Assembly (NCBI RefSeq): GCF_002872335.1
Contig: NZ_NJAG01000005.1
Coordinates: forward strand, 124,001 to 188,000
Length of the DNA stretch: 64,000 nucleotides
Direction of reading: 5' to 3'
DNA from: Siphonobacter sp. BAB-5405
Lineage (GTDB): Bacteria; Bacteroidota; Bacteroidia; Cytophagales; Spirosomataceae
How positions within the stretch are numbered: position 1 is the stretch's first letter; every line of letters begins with the position of its first letter. Shown here one piece after another: positions 40,846 through 49,235 of this stretch. Both the position numbers and the translations under genes were made by a program. Below the pieces are notes generated by a model, which was given only the letters and a program-made list of their open reading frames with translations, was not told the origin of the DNA and did no database searches.

Positions 40846-43479
40846 TTAACCAATCAGTGTGGCTGCCTTCTCAAGCACTTTGGGTAGACCGGATACGTCC
40901 GAACCCCCTGCGGTGGCAAAGAAAGGCTGACCACCACCGCCGCCTTTTACTTCCTTGGCCAGCTCACGAACCAATTGACCCGCATTCAGGCCGCGTTCCT
41001 TCACCAGATTTTCGGAAATCATCAGAGCCAGAGCCGGTTTGCCTCCTACTTCGGCTACCAGTAAAGCAAACAGGTTATCCACTTTATCTTTCAACTGATA
41101 CGCCAGTTGTTTCAGGGCGTCAGCGTTGGGAGCTTCTACCTGTTCGGCCAGGAAATGAATACCGTTCCGCTGCTGTACTTTCTGAACCAGTGCTTCACGT
41201 ACGGAACTTAGTTTTTCAATCTCCAGCGTCTCCACCCGTTTTTGTAAAGCTGCTTTTTCTTCCATCAGGGTCTGCACCGATTTCAGTACATCCTGCGTTT
41301 TCAGCAGCTCACGTAAGTGATTAAGCAGCGTCGATTGCTCCTCCAGTAACTGGAATGCTTTTTCCGAAGTGATGGCTTCGATCCGGCGGACACCCGTTGA
41401 AGAGGAGCTTTCCGAAACGATTTTGAACAGCCCAATCTCACCCGTAGCCGGGATGTGTGTCCCGCCACAAAGTTCAACGGAGTATTGAGGATCGAACGTA
41501 ATTACCCGTACAAAATCGCCGTACTTCTCACCGAATAAGGCCGTAGCTCCGCGTTGGCGAGCTTCTTCAATGGGTACGTTGCGATCTTCCTGCAACGGAA
41601 TATTCTCACGGATTTTTTCATTCACGCGTTGTTCCACCTGAGCGATCTCCTCGTCCGTCATTTTACTGAAATGCGAGAAGTCAAACCGTAGTACATCCGG
41701 ACTTACCAACGAACCCTTTTGAGCAACGTGTGAACCGAGTACTTCTTTCAACGCACTGTGCATCAGGTGCGTAGCGGTATGGTTCGAAGCGATGAGTTTA
41801 CGACGGGAAGCATCCACGATCGCCCGTACGCTGGCCCCGTGTGCGTTCAGTTTTTCCTCAAATTCTTCATCTTCAATGACGTGAATGCTCAGGTCATTCT
41901 CTTTCTTCGTATCTACCACCAGTAGTTCAGCATTCGGCCAGGCCAGTACGCCGGTATCTCCTACCTGTCCACCAGACTCGGCGTAGAACGGCGTCTGATC
42001 CAGGACGATGTGATACTGCGTCTTTCCCTTGGCTTCGACTTTCCGATACTTTATAATCTGAGCGTCTGCTTCCGTTTGGTCGTAACCCAGGAATACGGTC
42101 TTACCGCCTTCCTGCAATTCGACCCAGTCCGATTTCTCAGTAGCGGCGTCTTTGCGGGAACGGCTTTTCTGCTCACCCAAAGCTTTCTGGTAACCCGCTT
42201 CATCGATCGAAAATCCTTTTTCACGAGCAATCAAGGCTGTTAAATCAACCGGAAAACCGAAGGTATCGTTGAGTTCAAAAACCGTAGCTCCGTCAATTAC
42301 CTTACTCTCAGACTCCTGAGTCAGAATTTTATCCAGTAAAGTCAGTCCTTTTTCCAGCGTACGCAGGAATGCCGCTTCTTCTTCCTGAATTACTTTCGCT
42401 ACAAAGTCTTTCTGAGCGATCAATTCCGGGAATACGCCGTCGAACTGGTCGGACAGTAAAGGAATCAGCGTATACAGAAAAGGCTCACGGAAGCCCAGAT
42501 ACGTATAACCGTATCGCACGGCACGGCGTAAAATCCGGCGAATTACGTAACCCGCCCGTACATTCGAAGGTAACTGCCCATCCGCAATGGCGAAGGCAAT
42601 GGCCCGAATGTGGTCGGCAATGACCCGCATCGCAATATCAGCCCAGTTTTCCTGACCGTAGGTTTTACCTGCCGCTTTCGCGATAAAATCAATGGTACCC
42701 GTGAATACGTCGGTATCGTAGTTGGATTTTTTCTTCTGGATCGCCATGCAGAGCCGCTCGAAGCCCATACCCGTATCCACGTGGCGGGCGGGTAGCGGAA
42801 CGAGCGAGCCATCGGCTTTCCGCTCGAACTGCATGAATACGTTATTCCAGATTTCCACCACTTGCGGGTGATCGGCATTCACCAGTGATTTTCCGGGCGT
42901 AGCATCTACTTCAGCCTGATCCCGTAAATCCACGTGAATTTCGGAACAGGGGCCACAGGGCCCTACTTCGCCCATTTCCCAGAAGTTATCTTTCTTATTG
43001 CCGAGAATGATCCGTTCGTCTCCACCCAGAATTTCTTTCCAGAGATCGAATGCTTCCTGATCAAAGGGTACGCCATCCTTTTCGTCACCTTCAAATACCG
43101 ACACGTAGAGTCGTTCTTTCGGTAGCTTGTACACCTTTGTCAGCAACTCCCAGGACCAGTGCAAGGCTTCGTTTTTGAAGTAATCCCCAAACGACCAGTT
43201 ACCCAGCATTTCGAACATGGTATGGTGGTAGGTATCAAAACCTACGTCTTCCAGGTCATTGTGCTTGCCCGAAACGCGAAGACATTTTTGCGTATCTACG
43301 ATGCGTTTGGACGGTGGCGTAGCATTTCCCAGGAAAAAATCTTTAAACTGAGCCATTCCTGAGTTATTAAACATCAGGGTGGGATCATTTTTCGCCACTA
43401 AGGGGGCCGAAGGAACAATTAAATGGCCTTTTGATACAAAAAAATCAAGAAAAGCCTGCCGTATCTCTCTGGAAGTCAT
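40846..43479 (-). CDS. alaS: Alanyl-tRNA synthetase
   Basis: An 877-residue class II synthetase, full length. The catalytic core starts with REIRQAFLDFFVSKGH and holds PTLMFNNSGMAQFKDFFLG and the motif-2 region HHTMFEMLGNWSFGDYF. The editing domain has the zinc-binding HTATHLMHSAL and CGGTHIPATGEIG. The C-terminal part ends with a GGGGG-containing segment (KGGGGGQPFFATAGG) of the C-Ala domain. It charges tRNA-Ala and clears mischarged Ser or Gly. Monocistronic, with a promoter at about 43543-43573. Confidence 0.98.
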   Translation of the reverse strand: MTSREIRQAFLDFFVSKGHLIVPSAPLVAKNDPTLMFNNSGMAQFKDFFLGNATPPSKRIVDTQKCLRVSGKHNDLEDVGFDTYHHTMFEMLGNWSFGDYFKNEALHWSWELLTKVYKLPKERLYVSVFEGDEKDGVPFDQEAFDLWKEILGGDERIILGNKKDNFWEMGEVGPCGPCSEIHVDLRDQAEVDATPGKSLVNADHPQVVEIWNNVFMQFERKADGSLVPLPARHVDTGMGFERLCMAIQKKKSNYDTDVFTGTIDFIAKAAGKTYGQENWADIAMRVIADHIRAIAFAIADGQLPSNVRAGYVIRRILRRAVRYGYTYLGFREPFLYTLIPLLSDQFDGVFPELIAQKDFVAKVIQEEEAAFLRTLEKGLTLLDKILTQESESKVIDGATVFELNDTFGFPVDLTALIAREKGFSIDEAGYQKALGEQKSRSRKDAATEKSDWVELQEGGKTVFLGYDQTEADAQIIKYRKVEAKGKTQYHIVLDQTPFYAESGGQVGDTGVLAWPNAELLVVDTKKENDLSIHVIEDEEFEEKLNAHGASVRAIVDASRRKLIASNHTATHLMHSALKEVLGSHVAQKGSLVSPDVLRFDFSHFSKMTDEEIAQVEQRVNEKIRENIPLQEDRNVPIEEARQRGATALFGEKYGDFVRVITFDPQYSVELCGGTHIPATGEIGLFKIVSESSSSTGVRRIEAITSEKAFQLLEEQSTLLNHLRELLKTQDVLKSVQTLMEEKAALQKRVETLEIEKLSSVREALVQKVQQRNGIHFLAEQVEAPNADALKQLAYQLKDKVDNLFALLVAEVGGKPALALMISENLVKERGLNAGQLVRELAKEVKGGGGGQPFFATAGGSDVSGLPKVLEKAATLIG

Positions 43480-43542
43480 GGGGATATTCGTCAGTCATCA
43501 AGGCTTCGTTATAAGCAACGAAACCACTTGGAATTGAGCCCG

Positions 43543-43573
43543 CAAAGGTAATTTAAAATTCCGGTCGGGCGAA
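43543..43573 (-). promoter_or_regulatory. alaS promoter
   Basis: Minus-strand -7 box TACCTTTG (43543-43550, perfect) with TTC 20 bp upstream (43571-43573, one mismatch to TTG). It predicts a leader of roughly 55-60 nt before the start codon at 43479. Confidence 0.55.
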
Positions 43574-43707
43574 AGCAGCAGGAAAGGGAAGCTCGGGGAA
43601 AGCCAAAGTTTTTTTTCGCTTGAAAACCAATTGGTTAGAAAAAAAAGAAAAAATTATCAGGAATATCCTACCTATTTTAAAAGAAAATACGGCATTTTTA
43701 AGCGTCT

Positions 43708-43734
43708 AATCCGGTCAGCCGGCCGGATTTTTTT
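43708..43734 (+). terminator. Orphan intrinsic terminator upstream of merR
   Basis: AATCCGG / CCGGATT stem (43708-43714, 43723-43729) with seven Ts after it on the plus strand. No plus-strand gene lies upstream; alaS runs the other way. It may end a short RNA or attenuate the MerR leader. Confidence 0.65.
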
Positions 43735-43852
43735 ACTCCCTAACCTTGCAGCAATAGCTATTTAACGAGTTTCTTCGTTTAAAGCATTGAGGCAGGGCTT
43801 TGGACTTTTGGGCTAGCAGCACCTTCAGCGGAACTTATACTATGCGGCGGTT

Positions 43853-44272
43853 ATGACGGACGAGAAGCGGTACTATACGATACGAGAAGTAGCAGATATG
43901 TTTTCGTTTGATATCTCAAAAGTGAGGTATTGGACGGACAATTTCCCCACGCTCAAGAATAAAGTAAAGCGAAATCGGGGCGGCGACCGCATGTATACGA
44001 AAGAGGACATTCGACAGCTGGAAATAATCTATCAGCTTGTGGAAGAACGGGGGTATACGCTCAAAGGAGCCCGCAAGTATCTCGAAAATAAAGAGTTCAA
44101 ACAGGAGGGTAATACTGAACTCGTTGATTCACTCCTCGAACTCCGCAAATTCCTGCTTGATCTGAAAGCCGCACTAGACGAAAAAGCCGGACGCCCCCGC
44201 AAGTTTGAAAAGTCCGAAACCGAAGAACCCGCTAACGAAAAAACTCTCCGACTGGCTCGCCAGCTCAAATAA
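43853..44272 (+). CDS. MerR-family transcriptional regulator
   Basis: 139 residues. The N-terminal winged helix-turn-helix is clear: YYTIREVADMFSFDISKVR, then YWTDNFPTLKNKVKRNRGG, DRMYTKEDIRQLEIIYQL, and the coiled-coil dimer helix from about 80. The C-terminal third is Lys/Glu-rich with no cysteines, so it is not a metal sensor of the MerR/CueR kind. It would bend DNA between -35 and -10 elements as a dimer. Target unknown; the nearest neighbours are alaS and YkvA. Confidence 0.88.
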   Translation: MTDEKRYYTIREVADMFSFDISKVRYWTDNFPTLKNKVKRNRGGDRMYTKEDIRQLEIIYQLVEERGYTLKGARKYLENKEFKQEGNTELVDSLLELRKFLLDLKAALDEKAGRPRKFEKSETEEPANEKTLRLARQLK

Positions 44273-44291
44273 ATACAAAGCATCAAGTACT

Positions 44292-44322
44292 GAAAAGCCC
44301 GTGTCACCCACGGGCTTTTTTC
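44292..44322 (+). terminator. Intrinsic terminator after merR
   Basis: An AAAGCCCGTG / CACGGGCTTTTTT stem with a 5-nt loop (TCACC region), 20 bp after the merR stop. Confidence 0.85.
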
Positions 44323-44439
44323 GTGCCCATTCGCTAACGGTTCACTTTAAATGATCTCCTGAAAAAATAAGTGCTTAATTCAAATCTTTTTGGAGCATTT
44401 AAACGTTTTTATTGCTACACCTGAGTCCTTAATTTTCCA

Positions 44440-44868
44440 ATGGCCGAATCTACCCCTCTTATTCAACGTATTTTACAATCGCTCTTTTTTCGCGAAGCAC
44501 AAAAGAAAGCCAGTCGATCGGCTCGTAATCCAGCCTTTTTGCTCGATTTGATTACCAAAGTTCTGCGTACTTCCAACAAAGGAGCCATCATCCATGATGT
44601 ACAGGAAAAGCTGGGTCTTCTGACCCGTCTGATTCGGGCCTATGCCAAGGGTGAGTACCGGCAGCTCCCCTGGAAGAGTGTGGTCCTGACGGTAGCCGTA
44701 CTGATTTATTTTGTCAGCCCCATCGATGTCATCCCGGATTTGCTGCCCATCATCGGCTTTACTGATGATATCGCTTTACTGGTTTGGCTGTTTCGTACGA
44801 TTTCGAATGATCTGGATACGTTTAAGGTTTGGGAAGCCGAACAAGCCATTCCAGTGGATCCTCAATAA
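44440..44868 (+). CDS. YkvA/DUF1232 family membrane protein
   Basis: 142 residues with the DUF1232 core: a membrane span LTVAVLIYFVSPIDVIPDL followed by LPIIGFTDDIALLVWLFRTI (conserved PIDVIPD and DD). The N-terminal 70 residues are charged and likely cytoplasmic. Widespread, but of unknown function. A weak inverted repeat (AACCCATG / CATGGGTT, 44879-44909) follows without a T-run. Confidence 0.85.
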   Translation: MAESTPLIQRILQSLFFREAQKKASRSARNPAFLLDLITKVLRTSNKGAIIHDVQEKLGLLTRLIRAYAKGEYRQLPWKSVVLTVAVLIYFVSPIDVIPDLLPIIGFTDDIALLVWLFRTISNDLDTFKVWEAEQAIPVDPQ

Positions 44869-44968
44869 GCCACGTTTCAACCCATGACCGAGAATAAAAC
44901 CATGGGTTGCTACAGAATTTTTCAAAGGTAATTCTTAACTTTACATCATCTTATTAAAGATATTGATC

Positions 44969-45169
44969 ATGGAAATGGTAACAATTTTGGCGTTTGGCCT
45001 CGGTGGGCCCGAAATCGCCCTGATTATTTTTGCCCTTATTCTCCTCTTTGGAGCGAAGAAAATCCCTGAGCTGGCACGGGGCCTTGGAAAAGGTATTCGT
45101 GAGTTCAAGGACGCTAGCAAAGACGTTCGTAGCGAAATTGAAAAAGCAGGCGACGAAGCTAATAAATAG
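44969..45169 (+). CDS. tatA: Twin-arginine translocase subunit TatA/TatE
   Basis: 66 residues. One membrane span with PEIALIIFALILLFGAKKIPEL, the FGAKKIPELARGLG hinge and a charged amphipathic tail are the TatA signature. It multimerises to form the pore for folded Tat substrates. ATG 44969 is chosen over the TTG at 44963. No tatC lies nearby; in Bacteroidota tatA and tatC are often apart. Confidence 0.92.
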   Translation: MEMVTILAFGLGGPEIALIIFALILLFGAKKIPELARGLGKGIREFKDASKDVRSEIEKAGDEANK

Positions 45170-45254
45170 TCGTTTTTGTGTACACTCCAGGGCATAGTCA
45201 CGTGACTAGGCCCTTTTGTTGTTTTTTAGCTAATCTCCAGATTTACCCCTCGTT

Positions 45255-46697
45255 TTGAAGTACTATTCCTCCTTCCGTTCGCTTCAGCAGGACTTACATC
45301 AGGGTACGGTTTCGTGCCGTGCTTTGGTTGATTATTACCTGAACCGTATTGACCAACAGGTTCATCTGAACGCTTTTCTGGCCGTGTATGCCGAAGAGGC
45401 TCGCCAGGAAGCTGCCCGTATTGATGCCAGACTGGCCGCAGGTACGGCTGGCAAGCTGGCCGGAATGGTGATCGGAATTAAAGATTTACTGTGTTATGCC
45501 AATCACGGTGTACACGGAGGAAGTCGTATTTTAAATGGTTTCGTTTCACAGTTTACTGCCACGGCCGTTCAACGCTTGATTGACGAAGATGCGATCATCA
45601 TCGGTCGGCAGAATTGCGATGAATTCGGAATGGGTTCTTCCAACGAAAACTCTGCGTATGGTCCCGTGCTTAATGCCCGCGATGAAAGTCGCGTACCCGG
45701 TGGTTCTTCGGGTGGCTCAGCCGTAGCAGTACAGGCGGATTTATGCTTTGCTTCAATTGGTACGGATACGGGCGGATCCGTACGGCAGCCCGCCGCTTTT
45801 TGTGGATTAGTCGGGTTGAAACCTACGTACTCTCGGGTATCCCGCTGGGGCCTACTGGCGTACGCCTCTTCCTTTGATACGATTGGACCTATTACACGTT
45901 GCGTGGAAGATGCGGCTCTGATTCTGGAAGTTATGGCCGGAGCCGACGAGCAGGACAGCACAGTATCGCAGCAACCCGTCCCCGCGTACTCCGAAAAATT
46001 AGAAGCTGGCGGTCTGAAAAAAATCGGTTATTTTCGCGACAGTTTAGAGTCGGATGGGGTTGATGCATCGGTTAAAGCCGTTTTACGCCAAACCATTGAT
46101 CGTTTAGAGGCGGAGGGACACACGGTAGTACCCGTTGATTTTCCGCTAGCTAAGTACTATCTGCCGACGTATTACATCCTGACAACAGCCGAGGTAAGTT
46201 CTAATCTCTCGCGGTACGATGGCGTTCGATACGGACACCGTAGTCCACAAGCCGTTGATCTGGATTCACTGTACCGACTTAGTCGTACGGAAGGCCTGGG
46301 AGCCGAAGCCCGCAAGCGTATTTTGCTGGGCACTTTTGTACTGAGTGCAAATTATTACGACGCGTACTACACCAAAGCTCAACGCGTTCGACGTTTAATA
46401 AAGGAAGAAATCGAGCAACATTTCGAGCAGGTTGATTTTCTGCTCTACCCCACTACCCCTTCGGTGGCGTTTCCGCTCGGTGAAAAATCTTCTGATCCAT
46501 TGAAAGAGTTCCTGGCCGACATCTTTACGGTGCAGGCTAACGTAACGGGTGTACCCGCCCTTTCGCTACCCCTGGGTACCGATTCACAGGGAATGCCCGT
46601 CGGAATTCAGATTTTGGCCCCAGCCTTCGAAGAAGAAAAATTACTGGCTTTTGCTAATACCCTGGAAATCCAGGATCAGGCAGCGGTAAGCATTTAA
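45255..46697 (+). CDS. gatA: Aspartyl/glutamyl-tRNA amidotransferase subunit A
   Basis: 480 residues of the amidase-signature family. The catalytic Lys is in VIGIKDLLCY (about 76), the cis-Ser/Ser pair is in GGSSGGSAVAVQADL and GTDTGGSVRQPAA, and the C-terminal region has QANVTGVPALSLPLG. GatA releases ammonia from glutamine for converting Glu-tRNA-Gln or Asp-tRNA-Asn. The start is TTG at 45255; no upstream ATG in frame. GatB and GatC are not adjacent. The frame ends 146 bp before the lytic transglycosylase gene. Confidence 0.94.
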   Translation: MKYYSSFRSLQQDLHQGTVSCRALVDYYLNRIDQQVHLNAFLAVYAEEARQEAARIDARLAAGTAGKLAGMVIGIKDLLCYANHGVHGGSRILNGFVSQFTATAVQRLIDEDAIIIGRQNCDEFGMGSSNENSAYGPVLNARDESRVPGGSSGGSAVAVQADLCFASIGTDTGGSVRQPAAFCGLVGLKPTYSRVSRWGLLAYASSFDTIGPITRCVEDAALILEVMAGADEQDSTVSQQPVPAYSEKLEAGGLKKIGYFRDSLESDGVDASVKAVLRQTIDRLEAEGHTVVPVDFPLAKYYLPTYYILTTAEVSSNLSRYDGVRYGHRSPQAVDLDSLYRLSRTEGLGAEARKRILLGTFVLSANYYDAYYTKAQRVRRLIKEEIEQHFEQVDFLLYPTTPSVAFPLGEKSSDPLKEFLADIFTVQANVTGVPALSLPLGTDSQGMPVGIQILAPAFEEEKLLAFANTLEIQDQAAVSI

Positions 46698-46727
46698 ATT
46701 CAATTCATTAGTAGCCATTTCCTTAGG

Positions 46728-46813
46728 GCTCTTGTAGCGAAGAGCACTAAGAATACTCCTTCTGCCTGCCTGAATCGAATGAAGTATGTTTCCTGAGTTT
46801 CGCGAAGAAACTC
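46728..46813 (+). other. Two hairpins between gatA and the transglycosylase gene
   Basis: GCTCTT-x6-AAGAGC (46728-46745) and GAGTTTC-GCGAA-GAAACTC (46795-46813). Neither has a T-run, so they are weak terminators at best or elements of the downstream leader. Confidence 0.35.
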
Positions 46814-46843
46814 CTGTATAACCTAACAACAAACCCTTACTAG

Positions 46844-48280
46844 ATGAGACCAATTCGAATCCTGACCATTGCGGCGGCGATTGCCTCATTCTCGATTTGT
46901 TCCGTAGGAGCACAGACCGATTCGACGAAAAACAGTACGCCTACCGTAGTGAAAGATTCCGTGCCACAAGTAGATTTCCAACTGGTGCACGAACGCATGG
47001 CCAAGCTGCAAAAAGAAATCCCTCTGAATCACAACGATGTAACCCATCAGTTTGTCGAGTTTTTTACCTTTCGTAAGCCTTCGTTTGTGAAGGAAATGCT
47101 GGAAAGAAAAGCCCTGTATTTCCCCATTTTCGAAAAGTACCTGGCCCAGTACGGCCTCCCCGATGAGTTGAAGTATCTTTCCCTCATTGAATCCCGTCTC
47201 GATCCTAAAATCATTTCCTACGCTGGAGCAGGTGGTCTGTGGCAATTCATGCCCAGCACCGGACGTATCGATTTTAAATTACGGATTGATAAATACGTTG
47301 ATGAACGCTTCGACCCCTACAAAGCCACCGAAGCCGCCTGTAAGTACTTCCTGCAATTAGGTCGTATCTTTAATAACGACTGGGAAATGATGCTGGCATC
47401 GTACAATACCGGCCCCGGAAACGTGATGCGAGCCGTCCGCAAATCGGGTAAGCATACGTATTGGGAAGTCTACCCGCATTTGCATAAGCAAACCCGTGGT
47501 TACGTACCGCAATACGCAGCCATCGTGTACATGATGCACTACGCAGCCGATCACGGAATCAAACCCGACTCGATGCATACAGTGGTGGCATTCGATACGA
47601 TTCACGTTAATTCGTACATGAATTTGCGGACCTTAGCTCAGGTCGGGCAGTTTTCCTACGATAAGGTAAGACAACTGAATCCGCACATTCTGACGGATGT
47701 GCTGCCGGAAGGCACGAAGGGTTATCCCGTTCGTTTGCCGAAGGAAGAGCTGAAGTATTTCTATGCTCACCGTCGAACCATCATGGATTCGGCTACGAAC
47801 TACCCCGGTTCTCCACGCGTAATGCTGGCTTCCCATACATCGGATGAGGAAGAAACGTCAGGTACGGCTGTGAACGAAGATGTTGCACGTACGAAATCAA
47901 AACGGGTTTCGCACAAAGTACATCGTGGTGAGACGCTATCTTCCATTGCCCGCCGCTACCACGTAGCAAGCCAGGATCTGAAAGTCTGGAACCGGCTGGG
48001 TCACCATTCAAAAATCAAGGCGGGTCAACATCTAGTCGTTTACCAGCAAGTGAACGTACCTCAAACCCAGGTTGCTGTGGCTACGGTAAGCAAATCTGCC
48101 GCGGCTACCAGTCGTGACGAACGTCTGAGCAAAGCCCGTAAGTACCATACCGTACAACCCGGCGATACCCTCTGGAAAATTTCGCAGCGTTACGGCGGTA
48201 TTTCCATTGACAAATTACGCAAGCTCAATGGAATCAAAGGTAACGCGGTACATCCCGGCCAGAAACTGTTAGTGATTTAA
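46844..48280 (+). CDS. mltD: Membrane-bound lytic murein transglycosylase D-like, with two LysM domains
   Basis: 478 residues with a signal peptide (start RPIRILTIAAAIASFSICSV). The SLT catalytic domain (about 90-220) has the catalytic Glu in LSLIESRLDPKIIS, followed by GAGGLWQFMPSTGR and SYNTGPGNVMRAV. Two LysM peptidoglycan-binding modules close the protein: HKVHRGETLSSIARRYHV (about 355-400) and YHTVQPGDTLWKISQRYG (about 430-478). It cleaves the MurNAc-GlcNAc bond to form 1,6-anhydro ends during wall turnover. Ends in a terminator shared with the ruvA start region. Confidence 0.94.
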   Translation: MRPIRILTIAAAIASFSICSVGAQTDSTKNSTPTVVKDSVPQVDFQLVHERMAKLQKEIPLNHNDVTHQFVEFFTFRKPSFVKEMLERKALYFPIFEKYLAQYGLPDELKYLSLIESRLDPKIISYAGAGGLWQFMPSTGRIDFKLRIDKYVDERFDPYKATEAACKYFLQLGRIFNNDWEMMLASYNTGPGNVMRAVRKSGKHTYWEVYPHLHKQTRGYVPQYAAIVYMMHYAADHGIKPDSMHTVVAFDTIHVNSYMNLRTLAQVGQFSYDKVRQLNPHILTDVLPEGTKGYPVRLPKEELKYFYAHRRTIMDSATNYPGSPRVMLASHTSDEEETSGTAVNEDVARTKSKRVSHKVHRGETLSSIARRYHVASQDLKVWNRLGHHSKIKAGQHLVVYQQVNVPQTQVAVATVSKSAAATSRDERLSKARKYHTVQPGDTLWKISQRYGGISIDKLRKLNGIKGNAVHPGQKLLVI

Positions 48281-48308
48281 CACGAACCGTATTCCATCCC
48301 GTAACTCT

Positions 48309-48347
48309 AAAACAAGCCACCGGACGATACGCCCCGTGGCTTGTTTT
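48309..48347 (+). terminator. Intrinsic terminator after mltD
   Basis: An AAAACAAGCCAC / GTGGCTTGTTTT stem with a GC-rich loop, 28 bp after the mltD stop and 17 bp before the ruvA start. Confidence 0.85.
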
Positions 48348-48364
48348 GCTCATCATCCCAGCAA

Positions 48365-48958
48365 ATGATTGCTTACTTAGACGGCAAGCTCACCTATAAA
48401 GAACCCGCTTACGCCATTATCGACGTACAGGGCGTTGGATACGAAGTGCGTATTTCCCTGCAAACGTATTCGGCTTTACCGGAGTTGAACGAACGTTGCC
48501 GTTTGTTTACGTATTTAAATATTCGGGAAGATGCCCACATCCTGTTCGCCTTTCAGGAAATGAGCGAAAAACAGCTCTTCCTGGATTTAGTTAGCGTATC
48601 AGGTATTGGCCCCAATACGGCTCTGGTGATGCTTTCTTCCCTTTCTTCAGTCGAAATCCGGCAGGCGATCATTACGGAAGATTTACGCGTGATCCAGGGT
48701 ATCAAGGGCATTGGGGCAAAAACGGCCCAACGCGTCATTCTTGAACTCAAGGATAAACTCAAGAAAGATCACCTGGCTTCGGGAAGTATGACGACCAACC
48801 TGTTTCTCGGTCCCAACGCCGGAGCCCGTACCGACGCTATTTCGGCTTTAATTGTGATGGGTATCCCCCGTCCCGTTGCTGAAAAATCAGTCGATACCCT
48901 GCTGAAGAAAGATCCCAACGCCTCCGTTGAAGATCTGATCAAACAATCCCTCCGTTAG
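48365..48958 (+). CDS. ruvA: Holliday junction DNA helicase subunit RuvA
   Basis: 197 residues from ATG 48365. Domain I is an OB fold (MIAYLDGKLTYKEPAYAIID), domain II has the two helix-hairpin-helix motifs (LVSVSGIGPNTALVMLSS and IQGIKGIGAKTAQRVILEL) and domain III is the C-terminal RuvB-binding helix bundle (VEDLIKQSLR). It binds Holliday junctions and loads RuvB. The acidic pin residues lie in domain I. Sits between mltD and sprA; its terminator isolates it. Confidence 0.97.
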   Translation: MIAYLDGKLTYKEPAYAIIDVQGVGYEVRISLQTYSALPELNERCRLFTYLNIREDAHILFAFQEMSEKQLFLDLVSVSGIGPNTALVMLSSLSSVEIRQAIITEDLRVIQGIKGIGAKTAQRVILELKDKLKKDHLASGSMTTNLFLGPNAGARTDAISALIVMGIPRPVAEKSVDTLLKKDPNASVEDLIKQSLR

Positions 48959-48974
48959 CCAAAACAGATCCGCG

Positions 48975-49012
48975 AAAATCTTTCCGAAACTTACCTTTCG
49001 GAAAGATTTTTT
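48975..49012 (+). terminator. Intrinsic terminator after ruvA
   Basis: A perfect 15-bp stem AAAATCTTTCCGAAA / TTTCGGAAAGATTTT plus TT, with a 6-nt loop, 17 bp after the ruvA stop. Confidence 0.88.
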
Positions 49013-49235
49013 GCTTGAAAAAAAAGCGTTACTCCCTTAAAACAGAGTCGAATCAACCATTCACTACCATTTATCATTTCTTAATCGAATACAAGCGATA
49101 GCCTATCCCACTTTTTTTGCAATTTTACTTTTAGTTTTGGCGTTTAAGGATGCGGTAACCCAACACTTCGTTCCCCCGAAGTGCACACGCCTACTCTTTC
49201 AATAGATCATATTGCGAAGGACACTTTACCTAACA

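Noticed and set aside
44879-44909. Inverted repeat AACCCATG / CATGGGTT after the YkvA gene considered as a terminator.
   Set aside because: No T-run follows, so it is not listed as a terminator; it may still be a weak stem in the tatA leader.
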